A stretch of DNA of 10,854 nucleotides. Source: Collinsella sp. (lineage in GTDB: Bacteria > Actinomycetota > Coriobacteriia > Coriobacteriales > Coriobacteriaceae). Each line of letters starts with the position of its first letter. Position 1 is the stretch's first letter. Where the stretch lies: the NCBI GenBank assembly GCA_022728415.1, contig JAIJJM010000037.1, positions 1 through 10,854 on the forward strand, in the 5' to 3' direction. Positions 1-5,964 of the stretch are shown one piece after another. Made by a program: the position numbers and the translations under genes. The notes under the pieces are model-generated. The model had not been told where the DNA came from, searched no databases, and worked only from the letters and a program-made list of their open reading frames with translations.

Positions 1-1
1 G

Positions 2-1111
2 GGCGCCGTTCTGGTGGTGTATGGCGGCGGATCGATTAAACGCAACGGTGCCTATGACGATGTGATGGCTGCGCTGGCAGGAACCGGGCGCAAAATCATC
101 GAGCTGCCCGGCGTTACGCCGAACCCGCGATTGGACAAAGCGCTGGAAGGCGTACGACTGGTCAAGGAGCATGGCGTCGGCCTGATTCTGGCCGTTGGCG
201 GTGGCTCGGTAATCGACTGCGCGAAATTTATTTCGTTGGGTTCCGGCATCGGTGACGATGAGGATTTGTGGGATGACTACATCGAAACCGGCAAACCGGC
301 ACCTGAAGGGCTGATTCCGGTTGGCGTGGTGCTCACCACCGCGGCAACGGGCTCGGAAATGGGAGATGCGGCCGTGCTCACCAATTGGGAACGTAACCGC
401 AAGCTCGGCTATACGTCGTTCCCGCTGATGCCCAGGTTCTCCGTGCTGGATCCAAGCTACCTGATGACATTGCCCGCCGAACAGACGGTGTATGGCTTCG
501 AGGACATGTTCTGCCACACGTGTGAGCAGTATTTCTCCTATCCGGTGGACGACAACCTTTCCGACGAAATCGCCGAGGGAATCCAACGTCATATTCTGCG
601 TTCGTGGCGAGCGTGCTTGTCCGATCCGAAAGATTATGAGGCTCGCTCCAATGCAATGTGGGATTCCACGTTGGCTCTGAACCGCATTATCTCGCGCGGC
701 AAGGAAGAGGATTGGGTGACGCACGGCATCGAGCACGCGCTGTCCGCATACACCGATATCGCTCACGGTGCTGGTCTGGCTGTGGTCCACCCGCATTGGA
801 TGGCATACGTGTATTTGGTCAACGATGAGGTGACGGCTCGCTTTGCCCGCTGGGCGGTCGACGTGTGGGGTGTGACGCCCACCGGCAAAACCGATCGCAC
901 GGTGGCCGAGGAAGGCATTGATCGCTATGTCGATTTCCTGCGTCGCGTAGGTGCGCCGCTGACTCTTTCTGAGGCCGGCGTGCCCGACGATCCCGCCTCT
1001 CTCGACAAGTACGCCGATCATGCCGGTGAGGCCGGCGGCTCATTCGTGCAGATTCACTGTGACGATGCCCGAGCGATTCTCGAGGCATGCAAGGAACCGG
1101 TGTCGTTCTGA
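2..1111 (+). CDS. Iron-containing alcohol dehydrogenase, YqhD/butanol dehydrogenase type (5' end missing)
   Basis: The frame is open from the window edge, so the start codon lies outside; compared with family members of about 390 residues, roughly 30 N-terminal residues are missing. The visible product begins just before the nucleotide-binding motif YGGGSIKRNG (from about position 20), followed by the second glycine motif GGGSVIDCAK (197-226) and the family signature TTAATGSEM near 340. The four expected metal ligands are present: Asp at codon 503-505, and His at 515-517, 734-736 and 764-766, the last two in a motif resembling GIEHALSA...AHGAGLA. Family knowledge: these cytoplasmic enzymes reduce aldehydes or oxidise short alcohols with NAD(P)H; the physiological substrate cannot be read from sequence. 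It ends 8 nt from the oppositely oriented repressor gene and is not part of the sugar operon. A role in reducing fermentation aldehydes is plausible but inferred. Confidence 0.93.
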   Translation, partial: GAVLVVYGGGSIKRNGAYDDVMAALAGTGRKIIELPGVTPNPRLDKALEGVRLVKEHGVGLILAVGGGSVIDCAKFISLGSGIGDDEDLWDDYIETGKPAPEGLIPVGVVLTTAATGSEMGDAAVLTNWERNRKLGYTSFPLMPRFSVLDPSYLMTLPAEQTVYGFEDMFCHTCEQYFSYPVDDNLSDEIAEGIQRHILRSWRACLSDPKDYEARSNAMWDSTLALNRIISRGKEEDWVTHGIEHALSAYTDIAHGAGLAVVHPHWMAYVYLVNDEVTARFARWAVDVWGVTPTGKTDRTVAEEGIDRYVDFLRRVGAPLTLSEAGVPDDPASLDKYADHAGEAGGSFVQIHCDDARAILEACKEPVSF

Positions 1112-1119
1112 CGGTTGGA

Positions 1120-2163
1120 CTAATCCCGTGATTTGAGCCGCCGCGTGCTGTCCCGCACCACCAAAGACGTAGAAAGAACCACGCGCTTCTGAATCTTGCG
1201 TCCTTCATTGGTATCGATGACCATGCGGGCTGCAGTGGCGGCCATGTCTTGCAATGGCTGGCGGACCGTGGTCAACGCCGGGCCCATGTACGCGGCGGTC
1301 TGTATATCGTCGAATCCGATAACGGACAGATCTTCGGGGATACGGATTTTCAGTTGACGGGCCGCCTCGTAAACGCCCATGGCCTGTAGGTCATTGCCTG
1401 CAAAGATGGCGGTCGGGCGACTTTGTTCGTCTTCAAGTAACGCCATGGCTCCTTCGTAACCGCCTGGCGTGGTGAAATCGCCTTCGGTGATGAGTTCGGG
1501 AGAGGTGGGGATATTGCGTTCGGCGAGGGCCGCCGAATAGCCGTCAAGCCGGGCACGTGAGCAGAGCATTTCATCCGGTCCGGTGATGATGCCGATGCGC
1601 TTGTGGCCGAGTTCCAGCAGATGACGGGTGGCGATGACGCCGCCCATCCAGTTGTCCGCCTGTACGGAGAGATCATCTAATGCCGGATTGCCGGAAGGGT
1701 CGAAGACGACGAAAGGAATGCCGTGTGATTGGAACATGCTGCGTTCCTTGTCCGTCAAGTTGGAGAACACCAGAATAGCGCCAATGGGCTGGCGGTCAAT
1801 GATGCCTTCAACCCAGGAAGAGTCGGGGTGCTGCCGGTCGCCACTTTCCGCAACCATGACATTGATGTTGTGCGGCTTGGCCTCCGTGATGATGCCCCTG
1901 AGCACCTCCAGCGCCCAAATGGTCTCAAAATCCCGAAATACCACCTCGATGGTGCGTTGTTTACGGGAGGGGGAGACGCGGCGAATGTAGCCGTTGTCTT
2001 TCAGGGCTTTGTCAATGGCCTGCCGGGCCGCCTCCGAAATATCCGCCTTGCCGTTCAGGGCTTTGGACACGGTGGCCAGTGAGTAGCCAGTCTGTTTGGC
2101 GATGTCTGCAAGTTTGACCTTGTTCTCGCCGTTGCTTTTGCGCTGTTCTGCCGACGCCATCAT
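1120..2163 (-). CDS. LacI-family transcriptional repressor, probable regulator of the adjacent xylo-oligosaccharide operon
   Basis: The 347-residue product has the standard LacI architecture and length. A helix-turn-helix lies at about residues 18-37 (LADIAKQTGYSLATVSKALN), followed by the hinge region and a periplasmic-binding-protein-like effector domain (about 68-340) with features such as VVFDPSGNP, ELGHKRIGIITGP and the closing TTVRQPLQDM. Two tandem ATG codons (2161-2163 and 2158-2160) are possible starts; a GAAGG site (plus-strand 2170-2174) lies 6 or 9 nt upstream, so either works. It is divergent from the transporter operon, which is the usual arrangement for a local sugar repressor. 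The exact 17-bp repeat inside its own promoter spacer suggests autoregulation. The effector (xylose, a xylo-oligosaccharide or arabinose-containing oligosaccharide) is inferred only from the neighbours. Confidence 0.93.
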   Translation of the reverse strand: MMASAEQRKSNGENKVKLADIAKQTGYSLATVSKALNGKADISEAARQAIDKALKDNGYIRRVSPSRKQRTIEVVFRDFETIWALEVLRGIITEAKPHNINVMVAESGDRQHPDSSWVEGIIDRQPIGAILVFSNLTDKERSMFQSHGIPFVVFDPSGNPALDDLSVQADNWMGGVIATRHLLELGHKRIGIITGPDEMLCSRARLDGYSAALAERNIPTSPELITEGDFTTPGGYEGAMALLEDEQSRPTAIFAGNDLQAMGVYEAARQLKIRIPEDLSVIGFDDIQTAAYMGPALTTVRQPLQDMAATAARMVIDTNEGRKIQKRVVLSTSLVVRDSTRRLKSRD

Positions 2164-2193
2164 TGACCGCCTTCATCAGAGAATGTTGGTATC

Positions 2194-2221
2194 AGTATAT
2201 TCGAAACTTTCGTAAAGTCAA
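2194..2221 (-). promoter_or_regulatory. Probable promoter of the LacI-family repressor gene
   Basis: Read on the minus strand, TTGACT (2221 to 2216) and TATACT (2199 to 2194) are separated by 16 nt, each matching five of six consensus positions. The predicted transcription start near 2187 gives a short leader of about 24 nt holding the GAAGG ribosome binding site. The spacer is filled by repeat copy A, so a bound repressor would block this promoter. Confidence 0.6.
2200..2216. repeat. Exact 17-bp direct repeat, copy A (candidate repressor operator)
   Basis: The sequence TTCGAAACTTTCGTAAA is identical to 2467-2483. Its core is an odd-centred palindrome, CGAAA-C-TTTCG. It occupies the spacer of the repressor promoter. 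Identity of 17 bp in two promoter-proximal positions is far beyond what background AT-rich DNA would give, which supports an operator role; that it is the site of the adjacent LacI-family protein is inferred. Confidence 0.6.
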
Positions 2222-2304
2222 TTTGACGATAAAGAATGGTATGTATAGATAAAAAAGGTTGGAATTTCAACGATTTTGATAGTAAAAAAGCCGATATAAA
2301 TTTC

Positions 2305-2319
2305 GTTTGACCGTCAAAC
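2305..2319. promoter_or_regulatory. 15-bp palindrome over the -35 box (candidate operator)
   Basis: GTTTGAC-C-GTCAAAC is a perfect 7-bp inverted repeat around one base. It contains the TTGACC -35 element of the rightward promoter, the position expected for a repressor site. A related dyad, matching at 12 of 15 positions, occurs at 9472-9486 before the acetyltransferase gene. It does not resemble the CGAAA-C-TTTCG repeat, so a second regulator is possible. Confidence 0.5.
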
Positions 2320-2335
2320 TAAGGCTCTTTATGAT
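2307..2335 (+). promoter_or_regulatory. Probable upstream promoter of the transporter-glycosidase operon
   Basis: TTGACC (2307-2312) and TATGAT (2330-2335) are separated by exactly 17 nt, each one mismatch from the sigma70 consensus. The start would be near 2342, giving a leader of roughly 185 nt before the lipoprotein gene. The -35 lies inside a palindrome, and an inverted repeat begins at the expected start site. Confidence 0.6.
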
Positions 2336-2340
2336 AAAGG

Positions 2341-2369
2341 TATCGAAAACGTAAAGCGAGTTTTCGATA
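2341..2369. repeat. 10-bp perfect inverted repeat at the predicted transcription start
   Basis: TATCGAAAAC (2341-2350) and GTTTTCGATA (2360-2369) are perfect complements separated by 9 nt. It begins where transcription from the 2307-2335 promoter should start, so it could be a DNA operator or the first hairpin of the leader RNA. No U-rich tail follows, so it is not an intrinsic terminator. Confidence 0.55.
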
Positions 2370-2394
2370 AAGTTAAAGAAGGTTGATGGAATAG

Positions 2395-2414
2395 GTGAAA
2401 CGGCGAGGTTTCAC
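2395..2414 (+). repeat. Leader hairpin with 7-bp perfect stem
   Basis: GTGAAAC (2395-2401) pairs with GTTTCAC (2408-2414) around a 6-nt loop; a flanking G-U pair could extend it. It lies in the untranslated leader of the operon if the upstream promoter is used. No T tract follows. Function unknown. Confidence 0.45.
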
Positions 2415-2456
2415 TGAAAACATCATTAATTACCAGCTGTTAGATATGTAACTGGC

Positions 2457-2465
2457 TGATATACC
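2457..2465 (+). promoter_or_regulatory. Candidate extended -10 promoter close to the lipoprotein gene
   Basis: TGATATACC has the TGN extended -10 form followed by TATACC. The -35 region is poor (three of six at 2437-2442), as is common with extended -10 promoters. The predicted start, about 2472, falls within repeat copy B, and the leader would be about 57 nt. This could be the main repressor-controlled promoter of the operon. Confidence 0.4.
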
Positions 2466-2466
2466 T

Positions 2467-2483
2467 TTCGAAACTTTCGTAAA
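2467..2483. repeat. Exact 17-bp direct repeat, copy B (candidate repressor operator)
   Basis: TTCGAAACTTTCGTAAA is identical to 2200-2216 and in the same orientation, 267 bp apart. It starts one base after the extended -10 element and would cover the transcription start. Two sites flanking a divergent region would allow repression by looping, as LacI-family tetramers can do; whether this protein forms tetramers is unknown. Confidence 0.6.
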
Positions 2484-2528
2484 TCGCGGATCGGTTTCAT
2501 GCTGGTCAAGAACAATAAGGAGACGACA

Positions 2529-3812
2529 ATGAAGTTCAAGTCCGTGGCCGCCGCACTTCTGGCGGCGGTAACCTGTGTCAGCATGGCCGCTTGCGGGAGC
2601 GGCAGCGACACGAACGCCGATGGCAAGGTGGAAATCACCATGTGGCACAACTCCACCACTGGCGACGGCAAGGCATACTGGGAATCCGCCGCCAAGGCGT
2701 TCGAGAAGGAAAACCCGAACGTTACCATCAAGATCGAAGCCATTCAGAACGAGGATATGGACGGCAAGCTGCAGACCGCTCTGCAGGACCCGAATTCCGC
2801 CCCCGATATCTTTATGGCGCGTGGTGGCCAGAAGCTACGTGATGTGGTCGAAGCTGGGCAAGCCATGGACCTGACCGACAAGATCTCCGACACCGTCAAG
2901 AACCAGATGGCCACTGCTGAAGCCACCGGCACCATCGATGGCAAGATCTACAGCGTGCAGCAGTCAGTGCTTCCCGGCGGCATCTGGTATTCCAAGGATC
3001 TGTTCGAGAAGGCCGGTATTACTGAAACTCCGAAGACCTGGGATGAGTTCAAGACCGTGGTGCAGAAGCTGAAGGACGCCGGCATCACGCCGATTGCCGT
3101 AGGCGGTAAGGACGCCTGGCCGGCCGCCCACTGGTGGTACTGGTTCGCACTGCGCGAATGCTCTGCTGACACCTTCGACAAGGCCCAGTCCGATAAGGAC
3201 TTCAGCGATAAGTGCTGGACCCGTACCGGTGATGATGTGCAGGCGCTGCTCGACCTCGATGCCTTCAACGATGGCTTCCTGACCACTCCGGCCCAGCAGG
3301 GCGCAAGCTCCTCCGCCGGCCTGCTCGCCAACCACATGGCAGCTATGGAACTCATGGGCGGCTGGGAGCCCGGCGTGATCAAGGACCTGACTCCGGACAA
3401 GAAGGACATGGCCGACCTCGGCTACTTCGCATTCCCGACCATGGACGGTGGCGAAGGCGATCCAACTGCCATCATGGGTGGTTCCGATGGCATGGCCGTG
3501 GGCGAGTGGGCGCCTGAAGAGGCTGTGGACTTCCTCAACTTCGTCTCCGAGAAGGAATGGCAGGAGAAGTACGCTGAGGCGTTCTCCACCATCCCGGCCA
3601 ACAAGGAAGCCCAGGATGTGGTGACCAACGAGGCTCTGAAGCAGGTGCTGACCGTCTACAACGACGCATCCTCCGTGTCCATGTGGCTCGACACCGTGTT
3701 CGGTCAGAACATCGGCAACGCACTCAACGAAGGTGTGGTCAACATGATGGCCGGTCAAGGTTCCGCCCAAGACATCGTCAAGGGTGTTGAAACCGCTGCG
3801 GCCAAGGGCTGA
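2529..3812 (+). CDS. ABC transporter sugar-binding lipoprotein (family 1 SBP), probable xylo-oligosaccharide receptor
   Basis: The 427-residue product starts with a lipoprotein signal: basic MKFK, a hydrophobic Ala-rich stretch and the lipobox SMAAC with Cys22 as the lipidation site, followed by a polar Gly/Ser/Asp linker. The mature part shows carbohydrate-binding protein features: ITMWHNSTTGDGKAYWESAA near the start, FEKENPNV, APDIFMARGGQ, and the aromatic-rich AAHWWYWFAL region likely to contact sugar. I chose the ATG at 2529 because AAGGAG (2517-2522) lies 6 nt upstream; an in-frame ATG at 2499 would add ten polar residues and lacks such a site. Two permease genes follow, and the glycosidases downstream indicate xylo- or arabinoxylo-oligosaccharides as ligand (inference). 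The stem-loop after the gene may keep its transcript more abundant than the permeases, as is common for receptors. Confidence 0.93.
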   Translation: MKFKSVAAALLAAVTCVSMAACGSGSDTNADGKVEITMWHNSTTGDGKAYWESAAKAFEKENPNVTIKIEAIQNEDMDGKLQTALQDPNSAPDIFMARGGQKLRDVVEAGQAMDLTDKISDTVKNQMATAEATGTIDGKIYSVQQSVLPGGIWYSKDLFEKAGITETPKTWDEFKTVVQKLKDAGITPIAVGGKDAWPAAHWWYWFALRECSADTFDKAQSDKDFSDKCWTRTGDDVQALLDLDAFNDGFLTTPAQQGASSSAGLLANHMAAMELMGGWEPGVIKDLTPDKKDMADLGYFAFPTMDGGEGDPTAIMGGSDGMAVGEWAPEEAVDFLNFVSEKEWQEKYAEAFSTIPANKEAQDVVTNEALKQVLTVYNDASSVSMWLDTVFGQNIGNALNEGVVNMMAGQGSAQDIVKGVETAAAKG

Positions 3813-3838
3813 TTCGCTCTGACCCGACCGTAATTCCC

Positions 3839-3888
3839 GGGCTGCGCGAATGCTTGCACAGCAACAACCGCGGCCCAATTTGTTTTCT
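3839..3888 (+). terminator. Stem-loop with U-rich tail between receptor and permease genes (possible partial terminator)
   Basis: GGGCTGCG (3839-3846) pairs with CGCGGCCC (3869-3876) over 8 bp with one G-U pair. The loop can fold further through TGCT (3851-3854) and AGCA (3860-3863). A T-rich run (3879-3888) follows. This looks like an attenuating terminator or an mRNA 3'-protecting element. It would lower permease expression relative to the binding protein without ending the operon. Confidence 0.5.
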
Positions 3889-3904
3889 TAGGAAGGCCTC
3901 AACA

Positions 3905-4957
3905 ATGTCAGTTTCAGCAGGCGCGAGGGTACAGCGCCGCACGTCGGGCTTAAGCGACAAGGCTCGCAAACGTATCGAAATCACCATCCTTTCGCTTCCT
4001 GCCCTGATCATGTTTCTCGGATTCGTCATCCTGCCGGTGTTCATGGCCGGCTACTACGGATTCTTCAAGTGGAAGGGCTATGGCAAGCCCACCGTCAACG
4101 GCCAGTTCATCGGTTTTGAAAACTACAAGATCATTCTGACCGACCCGAACTTCCAGCAGGCATTGGGGCACACGCTATTCGTGGTCGTCGCTTCGCTCGT
4201 CATCCAGGGGCCGCTGGCCATCCTCTTCGCCCTGCTGCTCAACCAGAGATTCAAGGGCCGCGCACTGATTCGTACCCTGATTTTCGTGCCGTACGTCGTT
4301 TCCGAAGTCATCGTTGGCACCGGCTGGGGCCTCATCCTCCAGACCACAGGCGCATTGAATGCGCTACTCAAGAAAATAGGACTTGGCGGGGCGGACTGGA
4401 TCTCCGATCCGAAAATCGCCATCTGGACATTGATGTTCATCATTTCGTGGAAGTACATCGGCTTCGCCGTCATCCTGATGATTGCCGGCATGCAGTCGAT
4501 TCCCGAAGACCTCTATGAAGCCGCGAAAGTGGATGGTGCTGGATTCTGGCGTCAGCAGTGGAGCATCACCCTGCCACTGCTCGGCCCCACCATTCGTATC
4601 TGGGCATTCATGTCGATTATCGGTTCTCTCCAGCTGTTCGACTTGGTCTACATCATCTGGGGTCAGTACGTGTCGTCTACCGCAGGAACGTCCACCATGG
4701 CAACCTACATGGTGCGCGAAGGTCGACTCGCCAACAACTATGGTTACGGTTCCGCCGTGGCCGTGGTGATTTTCATCATCTCGCTGGTCATTGCCTTGAC
4801 CTACCAGCGGTTCGTGCTTAACCGAGATCTCGAAGGTGCGCTCACTGACGAGAGGGATGCCAAGCGTCGTGCCAAGCGTACGGCGAAGGAAGCGGCCAAG
4901 CTTGCCAAGGTCAATGGCAATGCCGCAGCAGTTGCAAATGAGGTGGTTTCACAATGA
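3905..4957 (+). CDS. ABC sugar transporter permease, MalF/UgpA type
   Basis: The 350-residue membrane protein has about six hydrophobic segments (first near residues 25-50, last near 280-305). The binding-protein-dependent permease EAA loop is clear: EAAKVDGAG beginning at Glu205 with the invariant Gly211, which contacts the ATPase. The first periplasmic loop after segment one (FFKWKGYGKPTVNGQ...GFENYK) is typical of MalF-like partners. The C-terminus is an unusual Lys/Arg/Ala-rich cytoplasmic tail of about 40 residues (DAKRRAKRTAKEAAKLAKV region). The ATG at 3905 was chosen because GGAAGG (3891-3896) lies 8 nt upstream; an in-frame TTG at 3854 sits inside the intergenic stem-loop and is unlikely. 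The stop overlaps the next permease start by 4 nt, so the two are translationally coupled and form a heterodimeric channel. No ATPase gene is in the window; bifidobacterial sugar importers commonly use a shared one. Confidence 0.94.
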   Translation: MSVSAGARVQRRTSGLSDKARKRIEITILSLPALIMFLGFVILPVFMAGYYGFFKWKGYGKPTVNGQFIGFENYKIILTDPNFQQALGHTLFVVVASLVIQGPLAILFALLLNQRFKGRALIRTLIFVPYVVSEVIVGTGWGLILQTTGALNALLKKIGLGGADWISDPKIAIWTLMFIISWKYIGFAVILMIAGMQSIPEDLYEAAKVDGAGFWRQQWSITLPLLGPTIRIWAFMSIIGSLQLFDLVYIIWGQYVSSTAGTSTMATYMVREGRLANNYGYGSAVAVVIFIISLVIALTYQRFVLNRDLEGALTDERDAKRRAKRTAKEAAKLAKVNGNAAAVANEVVSQ

Positions 4958-5850
4958 CGACCGCAGTCTCCCCGTCCGTAGGCAAGGGCAAGAACAAGAC
5001 CTATGATCCGTATACACTGAGAAAATCCGCAAAGACCCCGTGGGGCAACCCGGTCGTCTACTTCTTCTCACTGCTGCTTGTGGCGCTGTGCGTTGGCCCG
5101 GTGCTGTACATCATTATCGGCGGCTTCCGCACCAATTCGCAGATTACGAGGGACCCGGCCGGCTGGCCCGATCCATGGAACTTTGAGAATTACAAGACGG
5201 TGTTCACTTCGAACATCTTCTGGTCGGAACTCGTCAACTCCCTGATCGTCTCCATTGGCACAATGGTGGGCGTTGTGGTGCTGGCCTTGATGGTGAGCTT
5301 CGTCATTGCCCGATACGAGTTCAAATTCAACAAACTGCTGTACTCGCTGTTTGCCGCCGGCATGATGTTCCCCATCACCGTGGCCATCACCCCGTTGTAT
5401 CTGCTGCTGCGCAATCTGCACCTGATCAACTCGCATCTGGGCATTATCCTGCCCCAGATAGCATTCGGCCTGCCACAGGCCATCATCATCCTGGTGCCAT
5501 TCCTCAAGTCCATTCCTAAGGAACTGGAAGAAGCGGCAGAGCTGGACGGCTGTTCTCGCATCGGCTTCTTCGGCCGTATGGTGCTGCCGTTGAGCTGGCC
5601 CGGCGTGGCCACCGTCGGCATCCTGAGCTTCGTGAGCAGCTGGAACGCCTACATGCTGCCGCTGTTCCTGCTCAACGATTCCAGCAAGTACACCTTGCCG
5701 CTCGGCGTGCAGATGTTCAGCTCCCAGCATTCGGTCGATACCGCTCAGGTACTGGCCTTCACCTCGCTGTCGATGATCCCCGCGCTGATCTGCTTCACCA
5801 TTTTCCAGAAGAAGATCGTTGGCGGCCTGACCGGTGCTGTCAAGGGCTAG
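4954..5850 (+). CDS. ABC sugar transporter permease, MalG/UgpE type
   Basis: The 298-residue product is the second channel subunit. It has about six membrane segments, the first after a basic N-terminal stretch (about residues 30-55). Its EAA loop runs from Glu190, with EEAAELDGCS and the invariant Gly199. The region DPAGWPDPWNFENYKTVF after the first segment is characteristic of the MalG/UgpE subfamily. Start and stop of the pair overlap as ATGA (4954-4957), and GAGG (4940-4943) within the preceding gene provides the ribosome site. The protein partners the upstream permease to move the sugar delivered by the lipoprotein across the membrane. It is followed by a 114-nt gap with a strong inverted repeat separating transporter from enzyme genes. 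Confidence 0.95.
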   Translation: MTTAVSPSVGKGKNKTYDPYTLRKSAKTPWGNPVVYFFSLLLVALCVGPVLYIIIGGFRTNSQITRDPAGWPDPWNFENYKTVFTSNIFWSELVNSLIVSIGTMVGVVVLALMVSFVIARYEFKFNKLLYSLFAAGMMFPITVAITPLYLLLRNLHLINSHLGIILPQIAFGLPQAIIILVPFLKSIPKELEEAAELDGCSRIGFFGRMVLPLSWPGVATVGILSFVSSWNAYMLPLFLLNDSSKYTLPLGVQMFSSQHSVDTAQVLAFTSLSMIPALICFTIFQKKIVGGLTGAVKG

Positions 5851-5869
5851 TCGCAGCAACCATAACCGT

Positions 5870-5937
5870 GCCGTGGAAAGGTACATGGCTCTTTGGGCCG
5901 ATTCCTTTCAACCTCTTCCTTTCCTCCTTTCCACGGC
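5870..5937 (+). repeat. 12-bp perfect inverted repeat forming a large-loop stem between transporter and enzyme genes
   Basis: GCCGTGGAAAGG (5870-5881) and CCTTTCCACGGC (5926-5937) are exact complements separated by 44 nt. The loop contains a smaller hairpin (5887-5899, GGCTC/GGGCC) and a pyrimidine-rich tract. A C/T-rich run (5938-5949) follows the right arm, then the GH43 ribosome site at 5954-5958. It could act as a weak terminator, as an RNA-processing or stability element, or as an attenuator; the tail is too C-interrupted for a confident terminator call. Confidence 0.55.
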
Positions 5938-5964
5938 CCCTTTCTTTTCAATGAGGAGAAGACC

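Larger units (their letters stand above)
2164..2528. promoter_or_regulatory. Divergent regulatory region between repressor gene and sugar operon
   Basis: This 365-bp AT-rich stretch has no convincing gene. It contains, from left to right: a leftward promoter for the repressor gene (2194-2221) with repeat copy A in its spacer; a small dyad GTCAA-T-TTGAC (2217-2227); a rightward sigma70-like promoter (2307-2335) whose -35 box sits in a 15-bp palindrome; a 10-bp inverted repeat (2341-2369); a hairpin (2395-2414); an extended -10 element (2457-2465); and repeat copy B (2467-2483). The density of dyads points to several protein-binding sites and possibly a structured leader RNA. A two-codon frame with its own purine-rich site (ATG at 2386, stop at 2392) lies in the leader; its relevance is unknown. 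Confidence 0.75.

Noticed and set aside
2276..2300. TTGATA and TATAAA as a further promoter
   Set aside because: The spacing is only 13 nt, too short for a sigma70 promoter.
2499..2528. Earlier in-frame ATG for the lipoprotein gene
   Set aside because: It would place ten polar residues before the signal peptide and overlap the good AAGGAG site that serves the ATG at 2529.
2164..2528. Known riboswitch or tRNA gene in the long intergenic region
   Set aside because: I found no tRNA fold and no conserved riboswitch core; the structure is limited to simple dyads.
2964..3878. Minus-strand open frame of 304 codons
   Set aside because: Fully antisense to the sugar-binding lipoprotein gene; composition reflects the complementary codons of a real gene.
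3854..3904. Upstream in-frame TTG start for the first permease
   Set aside because: It falls within the intergenic stem-loop and has no ribosome site; the ATG at 3905 is well placed.
5068..5886. Minus-strand open frame of 272 codons
   Set aside because: Antisense to the second permease; rich in Gln/His as expected from reading a membrane-protein gene backwards.
5893..5964. Upstream in-frame TTG start for the first GH43
   Set aside because: It lies inside the loop of an inverted repeat, adds low-complexity residues, and shifts the catalytic Asp away from the family position; the ATG at 5965 has a strong ribosome site.
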